From positions 62,001 to 126,000 of the forward strand of contig NZ_VZOW01000017.1 of NCBI RefSeq assembly GCF_008801835.1: a stretch of DNA of 64,000 bases. Direction: 5' to 3'. Shown in pieces: positions 1 to 11,450 of the stretch; position 1 is the stretch's first letter, and the number at the start of each line of letters is the position of its first letter. The notes under the pieces were generated by a model, which saw only the letters and a program-made list of their open reading frames with translations, was not told the DNA's origin and did no database searches. The DNA is from Cupriavidus pauculus. GTDB taxonomy: Bacteria > Pseudomonadota > Gammaproteobacteria > Burkholderiales > Burkholderiaceae. Made by a program: the position numbers and the translations under genes.

Positions 1-470
1 GTTTCCGCGCCGCCGATCACACGGTCAATGCGATGCGCGCGGCGGTCGAAGCCGGGGAAATGGATTTCGTGGTCGGCATGCTCGGCAGCCTGCACACCAG
101 CGACACCGGCGCACTGACGCATGCCGGCATCAAGACGCGCGATGGCGAAAGAATGCTGGAAACCGACGAACTGGTGGCTCTGTACGGGCTGGTTTCCGAG
201 CCCGGCCCGATCGCCCAATGGGATCTGGACATGCGCGCGGGCCGCATCGCCATTGAAGACACCACCACGTATGAAACCTCGCGCCGCGGCATCTTTGCGG
301 CGGGCGACATCGCGGTATATCCGAACAAGCAGAAGCTGATCCTGTCGGGCTTCCACGAAGCCGCGCTGGCGCTGCGCAAGGCATACCACTACGCGTTTCC
401 CAACAAGGCGCTGGTGCATATGCATACCAGCAACAACCCCGCCCTGAAAGAAAAGCTGACCCACGGCTGA
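1..470 (+). CDS. Ferredoxin--NADP reductase (thioredoxin-reductase-like), 3' end only
   Basis: The reading frame is already open at the left edge, so only the last ~156 residues are present. It holds the NAD(P)-binding and C-terminal FAD parts of a two-dinucleotide-binding-domain flavoprotein. The key mark is RRGIFAAGDIAVYPNKQKL, the FAD-contacting GxxAAGD segment, followed by LSGFHEAALAL and a C-terminal tail typical of the TrxR-like ferredoxin-NADP reductases (YumC type) rather than true thioredoxin reductases, which carry a CxxC pair upstream. Such enzymes pass electrons between NADPH and ferredoxin or flavodoxin in the cytoplasm. The N-terminal half lies outside the window, so absence of CxxC cannot be checked. 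Confidence 0.8.
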   Translation, partial: FRAADHTVNAMRAAVEAGEMDFVVGMLGSLHTSDTGALTHAGIKTRDGERMLETDELVALYGLVSEPGPIAQWDLDMRAGRIAIEDTTTYETSRRGIFAAGDIAVYPNKQKLILSGFHEAALALRKAYHYAFPNKALVHMHTSNNPALKEKLTHG

Positions 471-521
471 GCGGCTTGGCCGCGGCCATTGCGAGCCAGC
501 GTCCGATGCAACGCGCCGCGC

Positions 522-1415
522 TCAGCGCAGAAAATCCTCGATCAGTTTCGCCACGACCTGCGGCTGATCGTGATGCAGCATGTGGCCGGCGTCGTCGACG
601 AACACTTCACGAAAATCGGGGAACGCGCGAAAGCGCTCGCGGAATTCGTCGATGTCCTGCTTGTGCGCGATGTGCTTGAGAGTTGCCGAATCGCGTGCCT
701 CCACATGCAGCACCGGCGCCGTGACCTTGGCCCAGATGGCCATGATCTCGTCGATGCGGTACAGCGTCGGATTCGTCATCTTGTGCGCGGCGTCGCCGAG
801 GATCTCCCAACGTCCCTGCTCATTGCGGCGCGACCAGTGCGCGGCCAGAAACGCGGCGCGGTCGTCCGGCAGGCGCGGATTGGTCTTCTGCAACCGTGCC
901 GCCACCGCGGCCTCGCTGTCGTAGGTCTTCAGCGCGGGCGGCTCGCGCATCTCGTCGAGCCAGCGCAGCAGGCGTCCCGGCGCCTGCTCGGGCCGCGTGC
1001 GCGTCAGCCCAAAACCTTCCAGATCGACCACGCGCCGTACGCGCTCCGGCCGCACGCCCGCATAAATGCAGGCGACATTGGCGCCCATGCTGTGTCCGAC
1101 CAGATCCACCTGGCCATCGGGCTGATAGTGGTCCAGCAGCGCCTCCAGATCGGCCACATAGTCGGGAAACCAGTATGACTGCGTGCCCGGATAGCGCGTG
1201 GGATGGTCCGTTTCGCCAAACCCGCGCCAATCCATCGCGATCACATGCCAGTCGTGCTGAAATGCGTCGACCAGGAACTGGAACGACGCCGCCACATCCA
1301 TCCAGCCGTGCAGCATGAACAACTTCGGCGCACCGGCTTGCCCCCATTGGCGCACGTGCGTGCGCAGGCCGCGCAGCGTGATAAATTCGGAACGCGAAGT
1401 TTCCGTGATGGTCAT
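522..1415 (-). CDS. Alpha/beta hydrolase
   Basis: A 297-residue alpha/beta-hydrolase-fold protein. The oxyanion-hole region is LFMLHGWMD, the nucleophile elbow is VGHSMGANVA (Ser), and the late catalytic His sits in DAGHMLHHDQP. There is no signal peptide, so it is probably cytoplasmic. The frame is open further upstream, but the ATG at 1413-1415 is preceded by AGAGGG at a normal distance and begins the conserved sequence, so I chose it. It is transcribed away from an acyl-CoA synthetase starting 145 bases off, with a perfect palindrome between them, which suggests joint control and a role on an ester, thioester or epoxide substrate. The substrate cannot be told from sequence. Confidence 0.85.
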   Translation of the reverse strand: MTITETSRSEFITLRGLRTHVRQWGQAGAPKLFMLHGWMDVAASFQFLVDAFQHDWHVIAMDWRGFGETDHPTRYPGTQSYWFPDYVADLEALLDHYQPDGQVDLVGHSMGANVACIYAGVRPERVRRVVDLEGFGLTRTRPEQAPGRLLRWLDEMREPPALKTYDSEAAVAARLQKTNPRLPDDRAAFLAAHWSRRNEQGRWEILGDAAHKMTNPTLYRIDEIMAIWAKVTAPVLHVEARDSATLKHIAHKQDIDEFRERFRAFPDFREVFVDDAGHMLHHDQPQVVAKLIEDFLR

Positions 1416-1487
1416 GGTGTCTACCCTCTGTGCCCAGGTCTTCTTATGCGCGCACGGCATGGCCACGCGGCGGCCCGGATAAAAATA

Positions 1488-1499
1488 GAACGATCGTTC
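1488..1499. promoter_or_regulatory. 12-bp perfect palindrome, candidate TetR-type operator
   Basis: GAACGATCGTTC reads the same on both strands and lies between the divergent hydrolase and acyl-CoA synthetase genes, about 60 bases before the synthetase start. Short perfect palindromes of this shape are typical operators of TetR-family regulators, including those of fatty-acid genes. Eleven bases of it and its flank (ACGATCGTTCG) recur upstream of phaZ at 48519. Binding is inferred. Confidence 0.4.
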
Positions 1500-1560
1500 G
1501 CTTGCCGGATTATAGCCATAACGCCAAATCCCGCGCAGGCCACAACCATGGAGACATTGC

Positions 1561-3291
1561 ATGACCGCCTTGCCGGCCACGCGTCGTGACGACTATCACG
1601 CGCTGTACGAATCGTTCCGCTGGAACGTGCCCGAGCACTTCAACCTGGCCGATGTCTGCTGCACACGCTGGGCGCGCGACCCGGCCACGGCGTCCCGCAT
1701 CGCGGTCCACACCGAACACGAAGACGGCAGGCGCGCGTCATACACCTACGCCCATATCCAGGCCGAAGCCAACCGGCTGTCGCGCGCGTTGCGCGAAATC
1801 GGCGTGCGGCGCGGCGATCGTGTCGCGATCGTGATGCCGCAGCGTATCGAGACCGTGATCGCCGGGATGGCGGTCTACCAGCTCGGCGCGATTGCCATGC
1901 CGCTGTCGATGCTGTTCGGGCCCGAAGCGCTGGCGTACCGCATCGATCATAGCGAGACGCGCGTGGCAATCGGCGACGAGACGTCGATCGACAACCTGCT
2001 GGCGGCGCGGCCCGAATGCCCGACGCTCAAAACGCTGATCGGGGTGGGCGCGGCCACCGGACGCGGCGATCTGGACTGGGATGTGCTGCTGGCCGCGCAA
2101 CTGCCCGAATTCACGGCCGAACAAACCAAGGCTGACGAGGCTGCGGTGCTGATCTACACCAGCGGCACCACCGGGCCGCCCAAGGGCGCGGTGATCCCGC
2201 ACCGCGCGCTGATCGGCAATCTGACCGGTTTCGTCTGCTCGCAGAACTGGTATCCGCAGGACGACGACGTGTTCTGGAGCCCCGCCGACTGGGCCTGGAC
2301 CGGCGGGCTGTGGGACGCCCTGATGCCAGCGCTCTATTTCGGCAAGCCGATCGTCGGCTATCAGGGCCGTTTTTCGGCCGAGCGCGCGTTCGAGCTGCTC
2401 GAACGGTATGGCGTCACCAACACGTTCCTGTTTCCCACCGCGCTCAAGCAGATGATGAAGGCGTGCCCGTCGCCAGCGCAGCGCTACCAGCTGAAGCTGC
2501 GCGCGATCATGAGCGCGGGCGAAGCGGTTGGCGAGACCGTGTTTTCGTGGTGCCGCGATGCGCTCGGCGTGACCGTCAACGAGATGTTCGGCCAAACCGA
2601 GATCAACTACATCGTCGGCAACTGCACCGCGCAGAATGACGACGCGCATCTTGGCTGGCCTGCGCGGCCCGGATCGATGGGACGCCCCTACCCTGGCCAT
2701 CGCGTGGCGGTGATCGACGAAGACGGCAAACCGTGTGCGCCCGGCGAAGACGGCGAAGTGGCCGTATGCGCAACCGACATTCACGGCCATCCGGACCCGG
2801 TCTTCTTCCTCGGTTACTGGAAGAACGAAGCCGCCACGGCCGGCAAGTATGCGGAATACGACGGCCTGCGCTGGTGCCGCACCGGGGACCTGGCGCGCGT
2901 CGACGCCGATGGCTACCTCTGGTATCAGGGCCGCGCCGACGACGTATTCAAGTCATCGGGCTACCGGATCGGACCGAGCGAAATCGAAAACTGCCTGCTC
3001 AAGCATCCAGCCGTATCGAACTGCGCCGTGGTGCCGTCGCCCGATCCCGAGCGCGGCGCCATCGTCAAGGCGTTCATCGTGCTGACGCCTTCCATCGCGA
3101 GGTCGTTCGATAACGACGCGGCGCTCGTGACCGAACTGCAGCAGCACGTGCGCGGCCAGCTGGCGCCTTACGAATATCCGAAGGCGATCGAATTTATCGA
3201 CCAGTTGCCGATGACGACGACCGGCAAGATCCAGCGCCGCGTGCTGCGTTTGATGGAACAGGAGCGCGCGCAGAAGGGCGCGGCGAGCTAG
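1561..3291 (+). CDS. AMP-dependent acyl-CoA synthetase
   Basis: A 576-residue ANL-superfamily adenylating enzyme that should join a carboxylic acid to CoA through an acyl-AMP. Motif A3, LIYTSGTTGPPKGA, is near residues 197-210; the A5-like segment NEMFGQTEINYIVGN is near 340-354; the hinge and A8 region is YQGRADDVFKSSGYRIGP; and the catalytic Lys is in TTGKIQRRVL near the C-terminus. The FGQTE form and length point to the medium-chain or acetyl/propionyl-like AcsM group rather than long-chain FadD. It is divergent from an alpha/beta hydrolase. Its stop shares a CTAG with the stop of the convergent next gene. Acid specificity is unknown. Confidence 0.9.
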   Translation: MTALPATRRDDYHALYESFRWNVPEHFNLADVCCTRWARDPATASRIAVHTEHEDGRRASYTYAHIQAEANRLSRALREIGVRRGDRVAIVMPQRIETVIAGMAVYQLGAIAMPLSMLFGPEALAYRIDHSETRVAIGDETSIDNLLAARPECPTLKTLIGVGAATGRGDLDWDVLLAAQLPEFTAEQTKADEAAVLIYTSGTTGPPKGAVIPHRALIGNLTGFVCSQNWYPQDDDVFWSPADWAWTGGLWDALMPALYFGKPIVGYQGRFSAERAFELLERYGVTNTFLFPTALKQMMKACPSPAQRYQLKLRAIMSAGEAVGETVFSWCRDALGVTVNEMFGQTEINYIVGNCTAQNDDAHLGWPARPGSMGRPYPGHRVAVIDEDGKPCAPGEDGEVAVCATDIHGHPDPVFFLGYWKNEAATAGKYAEYDGLRWCRTGDLARVDADGYLWYQGRADDVFKSSGYRIGPSEIENCLLKHPAVSNCAVVPSPDPERGAIVKAFIVLTPSIARSFDNDAALVTELQQHVRGQLAPYEYPKAIEFIDQLPMTTTGKIQRRVLRLMEQERAQKGAAS

Positions 3292-4136
3292 CCGGCCGAA
3301 GCCGTCAGCCACGCCAGTTCGTCCTCGTCGAAACCGGCCGCGCGCCGGGCTTCGAGATTGAAAGGACCGCGCAGCTTGGGCGCGCGATATTGCGCGGCCA
3401 GTTGCGCATACGTGGCCACGGGCTCCAGCCCGCGTTGGGCGCACAGCCAGCGATACCAATGGTTGCCGATGGCCACATGCCCGACTTCGTCGCGCAGGAT
3501 GATGTCGATGATGGCTGCAGCCGCGGCGTCGCCCGCTTCGGCCAGTTTGGCGCGCACCGGCGGCGAGGCGTCGAGCCCGCGCGCTTCCAGCGTGCGCGGC
3601 ACCAGCGCCATGCGCGCCAGCACATCGCCCGACGTTTTGTCGGTCATTTCCCAGAGACTGTTGTGCGCGGGGAAGTCGCCATAGGACGCCGCCAGCGTCT
3701 CGAGGTGATCGGCCAGCAGGCTGAAGTGGTACGCCTCTTCGTCGGCCACGCGCAGCCAGTCGCGGTAATAGTCGAGCGGCATGCCCGGAAATCGCCACAC
3801 CGCGTCCAGCGCCAGATTGATCGCATTGAATTCGATATGGCACAGCGCGTGAATCATGTTGGCCCGGCCGGCCGTGGTGTGGATCGATCGCCGGCGCTCG
3901 ACCTGCTGCGGCGGCACCAGTTCCGGAAGTGCCGGACGGCCCGGCACCCGGGACGGCTCTGCCACAAGACATTCATCCGGATCGATCACGATGCCAGTAG
4001 CGGCCCGCAGCGCCGCGTACAGCGAGCGCGCCGCGGCCGCCTTGGCCCTGGCATCGGTCATGCATAACACTTCCAGCGCGCGGCGGCGGGCGGAAAGTGG
4101 CGGTTCAGCGATGTCGGCAGGTGCGATCACTGGCAT
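3288..4136 (-). CDS. DUF455 ferritin-like protein
   Basis: A 282-residue protein of the DUF455 family, which adopts a ferritin-like four-helix fold. Acidic and His residues that could hold a di-metal centre recur along the helices: HIEFNAINLALD, ADEEAYHFSLLADHLE (ExxxH), and LRDEVGHVAIGNHWY (DExxH). The family is widespread in proteobacteria, often annotated as rhamnan-synthesis-like, with no settled function. An in-frame ATG lies 48 bases upstream at 4184, but a TACAAT -10-like hexamer sits between the two, so the downstream ATG at 4136 is preferred. The last four bases overlap the stop of the convergent acyl-CoA synthetase. Confidence 0.8.
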   Translation of the reverse strand: MPVIAPADIAEPPLSARRRALEVLCMTDARAKAAAARSLYAALRAATGIVIDPDECLVAEPSRVPGRPALPELVPPQQVERRRSIHTTAGRANMIHALCHIEFNAINLALDAVWRFPGMPLDYYRDWLRVADEEAYHFSLLADHLETLAASYGDFPAHNSLWEMTDKTSGDVLARMALVPRTLEARGLDASPPVRAKLAEAGDAAAAAIIDIILRDEVGHVAIGNHWYRWLCAQRGLEPVATYAQLAAQYRAPKLRGPFNLEARRAAGFDEDELAWLTASAG

Positions 4137-4279
4137 AGGCGTAAAATTCGGGAAGCCGCCATTGTAGAGCCTGGCTGAAACCATGCCGGCATCGGATTCC
4201 GGGCCTTACCTGACGCTTTGCCCGGCTCTTTTAATCCGCGCGGCGGCCCCCAATTACACCCATTCCTGCAGGAGACCCC

Positions 4280-4804
4280 ATGGCGCTTTACCAGCTCGGC
4301 GATATCGCCCCGACCATTCACGACGAAGCCTATGTCGCTGCCCAAGCCACCATCATCGGCAACGTGACGCTCAAGGCGCGTGCCAGCGCCTGGCCGGGCG
4401 TGGTGATCCGCGGCGACAACGAACCGATCGTGGTGGGCGAAGATACCAACATCCAGGAAGGCTCGGTGCTGCATACCGATCCGGGCCGGCCGCTGACGCT
4501 GGGCGACAAGGTCTCCGTCGGGCACCAAGCCATGCTGCACGGCTGCACGGTCGGCGAAGGTTCGCTGATCGGCATCCAGGCGGTGGTGCTCAATGGCGCC
4601 GTGATCGGCAAGGAATGCCTGGTCGGCGCGGGCGCCGTGGTCACCGAAAACAAGGTGTTCCCGGACCGCTCGCTGATCCTGGGCGCGCCCGCCAAGGTAG
4701 TGCGCGAACTGACCGACAACGACGTCGCCAACCTCTATCGCAACGCGCAGACCTATTCGCAGCGGCAGGCCGTCTACAAGACCGAACTCAAGCGTATCGG
4801 CTGA
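4280..4804 (+). CDS. Gamma carbonic anhydrase family protein
   Basis: A 174-residue left-handed beta-helix protein built from hexapeptide repeats (IIGNVTL, VVIRGDNEPIVVG, GSLIGIQAVVLNG, ECLVGAGAVV). The putative zinc ligands are His in GSVLHTDPG, then SVGHQAMLHG, in the pattern of YrdA/PaaY/CaiE relatives. It probably forms a trimer with metal between subunits. Only some members hydrate CO2; others act as thioesterases or have unknown roles, and the length (no N-terminal extension) fits the YrdA group. A good ribosome site, CAGGAGA, precedes the ATG. hslO follows after 43 bases on the same strand and may be co-transcribed. Confidence 0.88.
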   Translation: MALYQLGDIAPTIHDEAYVAAQATIIGNVTLKARASAWPGVVIRGDNEPIVVGEDTNIQEGSVLHTDPGRPLTLGDKVSVGHQAMLHGCTVGEGSLIGIQAVVLNGAVIGKECLVGAGAVVTENKVFPDRSLILGAPAKVVRELTDNDVANLYRNAQTYSQRQAVYKTELKRIG

Positions 4805-4847
4805 CACTCGCCGGCAACGCATCAACGCAACAAAGATCCACAGAACC

Positions 4848-5852
4848 GTGACTGCTTCCTCCAATCCCGACACCCTCCAGAAATTCCTGTTCGACGCGGC
4901 CCCCGTGCGCGGAGAACTGGTCCGCATGGAGGCCACCTGGCAAGAAGTGCTGAACCGGCACGCCTACCCGGCGCCGGTGCGGCGCCTGCTGGGCGAGATG
5001 ATGGCAGCCGCGGCGCTGCTGTCGGCCAATCTCAAGTTCAATGGCGCGCTGGTAATGCAGCTGCATGGCGATGGGCCGGTGCGCATGCTGGTGGTCGAGT
5101 GCCTGTCGGATCTCTCGCTGCGCGCGACCGCCAAGATCGCCGAAAACGCCGAGATCGCCGACGATGCGTCGCTGAAACAGCTCGTCAACGTGCACGGCAA
5201 GGGCCGCTTCGCCATCACGCTGGACCCGCAGGACAAGCTGCCGGGCCAGCAGCCCTACCAGGGCATCGTGCCGCTGGCAGACGAACATGGGCCGCTGGCC
5301 ACCATGACCGAAGTGCTGGAGCACTACATGCAGGCGTCCGAACAGCTGGACACGCGGCTGTGGCTGGCGTCGAACGATCAGGTGGCGGCGGGCATGCTGC
5401 TGCAGAAACTGCCCTCGTACGGGGGAACACTCGGCGCCGAAGTCGGCGAGACCGGTGCGCCGCTGGACGCCGAAGGCCGCGCGCAGGATCTCGATACATG
5501 GGATCGCGCCTGCCAGTTGGGCGCCACGCTGAAAGCGGACGAACTGCTGGCGGAATTGCCGGAAACGCTGCTGCGACGCCTATTCTGGGAAGAGCTGCAG
5601 AATGCCGGTCTGCGCGTATTCGAGCCGATGACGCCGCACTTCCAATGCTCGTGCTCCCTGGCCAAAGTCGCGGGAATGCTGCAATCGCTCGGGCAGGAAG
5701 AAGTCGAAAGCATCATCGCCGAGCGTGGCGAAGTGGAAATTCACTGCGATTTTTGCGGCCAGCGTTATGCCTTCGACCCGGTCGACGCGGCGCAGTTGTT
5801 CACCGCCCCGGTAGCGACCGGCGCTGGCGACGGCGCGAATCAGCAGCACTGA
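4848..5852 (+). CDS. hslO: Hsp33 redox-regulated chaperonin
   Basis: A 334-residue Hsp33. This cytoplasmic holdase is off when reduced and zinc-bound, and turns on when oxidants release the zinc and form disulfides. The C-terminal zinc site is visible as CSC in HFQCSCSLAKV near residues 263-265 and CDFC in IHCDFCGQRYAF near 299-302, which gives the family's CxC...CxxC pattern. The N-terminal substrate-binding domain starts at KFLFDAAPVRGELV. The start codon is GTG at 4848; no in-frame ATG gives the full N-terminal domain. It is likely co-transcribed with the gamma carbonic anhydrase gene just upstream. Confidence 0.95.
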   Translation: MTASSNPDTLQKFLFDAAPVRGELVRMEATWQEVLNRHAYPAPVRRLLGEMMAAAALLSANLKFNGALVMQLHGDGPVRMLVVECLSDLSLRATAKIAENAEIADDASLKQLVNVHGKGRFAITLDPQDKLPGQQPYQGIVPLADEHGPLATMTEVLEHYMQASEQLDTRLWLASNDQVAAGMLLQKLPSYGGTLGAEVGETGAPLDAEGRAQDLDTWDRACQLGATLKADELLAELPETLLRRLFWEELQNAGLRVFEPMTPHFQCSCSLAKVAGMLQSLGQEEVESIIAERGEVEIHCDFCGQRYAFDPVDAAQLFTAPVATGAGDGANQQH

Positions 5853-5941
5853 CGCGCGACAGTTGCTCGACAGTTGCGGGAGGTCGACCTGCGTGCGGAA
5901 CCACACGCACTGTCGGAGTGGTCCAATGGCAATCTTGTACG

Positions 5942-5953
5942 CGATAGCTATCG
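5942..5953. promoter_or_regulatory. 12-bp perfect palindrome just before a lipoprotein gene
   Basis: CGATAGCTATCG is self-complementary and ends immediately before the GGAG ribosome site of the lipoprotein gene starting at 5963. It could be an operator or a small RNA hairpin that affects translation. No -35 sequence could be placed with confidence. This is a sequence observation only. Confidence 0.3.
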
Positions 5954-5962
5954 GAGTTTGAA

Positions 5963-6364
5963 ATGATTGCGTCCATCCGCTCTCGATCCCCGCTCCTGCT
6001 GGCCGGCGCCGTGGCGACGGCCGCGCTGGTCGCCGGCTGTGCGGCCCCTGTCCCACGCGACATCGACGGCGCACCGGCCACGTCCCGGCTTGCCCCAGAC
6101 GCCATCGCGCCCGCCCCACTGAGCGAGGCCGAGCGCCAACGGCTTGGCGCACTGAACCAGCAGCTCCTTCGCGAGCAGGCCACCGTCATGGCCAGCGAGC
6201 AACAGGCAGCCGCCTGGAGCCGCGCGGCCTATGCCTATCCGAATACGAGCCTTAGCCTGTTCTACGGCGGCTGGGGCGGCGGCCACTGGGGCGGTGGGGT
6301 GGGCATCAGCTCGCCCGGCTGGGGCGGCTATGGCTGGGGTGGCTATCCGTACGGATGGTGGTGA
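5963..6364 (+). CDS. Gly/Trp/Tyr-rich lipoprotein
   Basis: A 133-residue predicted lipoprotein. The N-terminus MIASIRSRSPLLL plus a hydrophobic run ends in the lipobox LVAGC, putting the acylated Cys at residue 25. The middle is a hydrophilic helix-prone section (LSEAERQRLGALNQQLL). The last 40 residues are very rich in Gly, Trp and Tyr (GGWGGGHWGGGVG, GYGWGGYPYGWW), a low-complexity tail seen in envelope proteins of this group. A GGAG ribosome site precedes the ATG. No function is known to me; it is probably anchored to the outer membrane. It faces convergent ftsB. Confidence 0.7.
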   Translation: MIASIRSRSPLLLAGAVATAALVAGCAAPVPRDIDGAPATSRLAPDAIAPAPLSEAERQRLGALNQQLLREQATVMASEQQAAAWSRAAYAYPNTSLSLFYGGWGGGHWGGGVGISSPGWGGYGWGGYPYGWW

Positions 6365-6405
6365 TGCAGCGCGCGGCAGCGCGCCTGCCTTGGTGACAGC
6401 GGAAA

Positions 6406-6747
6406 TCAGTGGCCGCCGCGTCCGGCGACGGAGTTGGGCGGCGGCGGCAGCGGCGGCGTGGCGCTGACCTTCGGCGCGGGCGCCACGAACTGCACGAAAA
6501 CCTCGCCCTCCTTGACCATACCCAGCTCGTACCGGGCACGTTCCTCGATAGCGCCGGTGCCGTCCTGCAGGTCCTTCACTTCCCCTTCGAGTTTGGCATT
6601 GCGCAGTTTCAGCGCCTGATTGTGCGCAGTCTGTTCGTTGACCTGGCGATTCAGGTCCCAGACACGCAGCCAGCCGCCCTTGCCCAGCCATAGCGGGTAC
6701 TGAATGGCAAGCAGAAGAACGAACAGCAGCAGGGAAATCAGGCGCAT
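6406..6747 (-). CDS. ftsB: Cell division protein FtsB
   Basis: A 113-residue FtsB, a bitopic divisome protein that forms a complex with FtsL and FtsQ at mid-cell. The sequence begins [20 protein letters not shown], an inner-membrane helix, followed by [21 protein letters not shown], a periplasmic coiled coil, and [20 protein letters not shown], the conserved FtsB/DivIC end. The tail is Pro-rich. An in-frame ATG exists at 6801, but the downstream start matches the family. It lies downstream of eno on the same strand, as in many proteobacteria, with a hairpin terminator between them, so some separate transcription is likely. Confidence 0.9.
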   Translation of the reverse strand: MRLISLLLFVLLLAIQYPLWLGKGGWLRVWDLNRQVNEQTAHNQALKLRNAKLEGEVKDLQDGTGAIEERARYELGMVKEGEVFVQFVAPAPKVSATPPLPPPPNSVAGRGGH

Positions 6748-6904
6748 TGGGGCAAAAGGCGCAAAGAAAATTGGCGGTCGGCCGTTTATGACCGCCATCA
6801 ATGATCCACCAAGCGATCAAAGATTGCAAAACAAAAGAAGATACAAGGCGCAACTTTGCCCACACCCGAAACGATACCGCTGCATTCACCCCACATCCCA
6901 ACAA

Positions 6905-6943
6905 AGAAAAACGCCGCCCTGGAGACCAGTGACGGCGTTTTTT
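6905..6943 (-). terminator. Rho-independent terminator after eno
   Basis: AACGCCG (6910-6916) pairs with CGGCGTT (6933-6939), with an A-run on one side and a T-run on the other, so the hairpin could act in both directions. It lies between the end of eno and ftsB on the minus strand and would limit eno transcription entering ftsB. Confidence 0.75.
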
Positions 6944-6977
6944 ATTCCGAGGCCATGAACCGCCTCGGGGTCAGACA

Positions 6978-8291
<1,314 letters not shown>

Positions 8292-8340
8292 TCAATCTGC
8301 TGCGCAATGGCCGCTTCCGGCACGATGCCCGACAAATGTG

Positions 8341-8631
8341 TCAGACGCCTTCCACGACGATCATGTTCATCCGTGCCGCGTGCTCGCGGGACTTGCGGGC
8401 GGCCAGATATTCCTCGCTATCGTAGAAGGCCCTGGCGGCCGCGTAGCTCGGAAATTTCAGCATCACCACCCGGGTGGGCGCCCATTGCCCTTCGAGCGGC
8501 TCGGTCTTGCCGCCGCGCACCAGCACTTCGGCGCCATGGGCCTGCATGGCGCGGGTGGAGAGCACCTTGTACTGCTCGTACTGCTGGGGGTCCGTCACGT
8601 CGACGTACGCGATGATATAACCGGGGGCCAT
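8341..8631 (-). CDS. DUF1330 domain protein
   Basis: A 96-residue DUF1330 protein with a dimeric alpha/beta ferredoxin-like fold. It opens APGYIIAYVDVTDPQQYEQY and contains VRGGKTEPLEGQWAPTRVVM and KFPSYAAARAFYDSEEY, which match the family closely. Members have no agreed activity. It lies between kdsA and eno, with about 70 to 110 bases on each side, so it may be expressed within that housekeeping run. Confidence 0.85.
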   Translation of the reverse strand: MAPGYIIAYVDVTDPQQYEQYKVLSTRAMQAHGAEVLVRGGKTEPLEGQWAPTRVVMLKFPSYAAARAFYDSEEYLAARKSREHAARMNMIVVEGV

Positions 8632-8744
8632 GCGCTATCTCCGAATCTTTTGTATTGTCTTTCGATACTGTTCCGTCGGCGTGAACGGATCCAGAAGCGA
8701 CACCGCCCGCGACGAAACGCGGGCGGCGGATACTGCAAGCGGCT

Positions 8745-9614
8745 TCAGGCGCAGGCCGGCCAGCCGAAGTTGTCTTCCAGGAAACCGGCACGCTTGACCA
8801 GCGCGTCGAGGTCCTTGAGCACGGCCAGCAGTTCCTTCATGCGCGACAGCGGCACCGCGTTCGGGCCGTCGGACATGGCCTTGCTCGGGTCCGGATGGGT
8901 TTCCATAAACAGGCCCGCCACGCCAGTGGCGACTGCGGCGCGCGACAGCACCGGGACGAATTCGCGCTGGCCGCCGGAGCTCGTGCCCTGCCCGCCCGGC
9001 AGTTGCACCGAGTGCGTGGCGTCGAACACCACCGGTGCGCCGGTTTCGCGCATGATCGCCAGCGAGCGCATGTCGGACACAAGATTGTTGTACCCGAAAG
9101 ACACCCCGCGTTCGCAAGCCATGAACACGTCGTCGGGCAGGCCGGCTTCGCGTGCCGCATCGCGCGCCTTGTCGATCACGTTCTTCATGTCGTGCGGCGC
9201 CAGGAACTGACCCTTCTTGATATTCACCGGCTTGCCGCTCTGCGCGCAGGCACGAATGAAATCAGTCTGGCGGCACAGGAATGCCGGGGTCTGCAACACG
9301 TCCACCACGGCGGCGACGGGCTTGATCTCGTCGATCTCGTGAATATCCGTGAGCACCGGCACGCCGATCTCGCGCTTGACCGTGGCGAGGATCTCAAGCC
9401 CCTTCTCCATGCCAAGCCCGCGGAACGACTTGCCCGAGGACCGATTGGCCTTGTCGAAAGACGACTTGTAGATGAACGGAATGCCCAGTTCGGCCGTGAT
9501 CGCCTTGAGTTCCCCGGCGGTGTCGAGCGCCATCTGCTGGGACTCGATCACGCACGGACCGGCGATCAGGAAGAACGGCTTGTCGAGGCCGACGTCGAAT
9601 CCACACAGTTTCAT
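8745..9614 (-). CDS. kdsA: 3-deoxy-8-phosphooctulonate synthase
   Basis: A 289-residue KDO-8-phosphate synthase that condenses phosphoenolpyruvate with arabinose 5-phosphate to make the KDO precursor of lipopolysaccharide. Signatures include [45 protein letters not shown], and [14 protein letters not shown]. The Cys of GPCVIES at residue 21 stands where metal-independent enzymes such as that of E. coli have Asn, which suggests a metal-dependent (class II) enzyme. It follows pyrG by 24 bases and is probably co-transcribed with it. Confidence 0.95.
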   Translation of the reverse strand: MKLCGFDVGLDKPFFLIAGPCVIESQQMALDTAGELKAITAELGIPFIYKSSFDKANRSSGKSFRGLGMEKGLEILATVKREIGVPVLTDIHEIDEIKPVAAVVDVLQTPAFLCRQTDFIRACAQSGKPVNIKKGQFLAPHDMKNVIDKARDAAREAGLPDDVFMACERGVSFGYNNLVSDMRSLAIMRETGAPVVFDATHSVQLPGGQGTSSGGQREFVPVLSRAAVATGVAGLFMETHPDPSKAMSDGPNAVPLSRMKELLAVLKDLDALVKRAGFLEDNFGWPACA

Positions 9615-9638
9615 GGCTGACTCCTTCGTCGCGACGCG

Positions 9639-11318
<1,680 letters not shown>

Positions 11319-11450
11319 TTATACATGAGAGCCCGTCGCCCGCCGACCCGGAAATTGTGACAGCGCAGCGTCTGGCAGCGGTTCGCCGCGCCTTTGGCAT
11401 GGCTGCGGCGCATGCGCCGCACGGCCCCGCGATGACGGCCGGAGGCTCTG

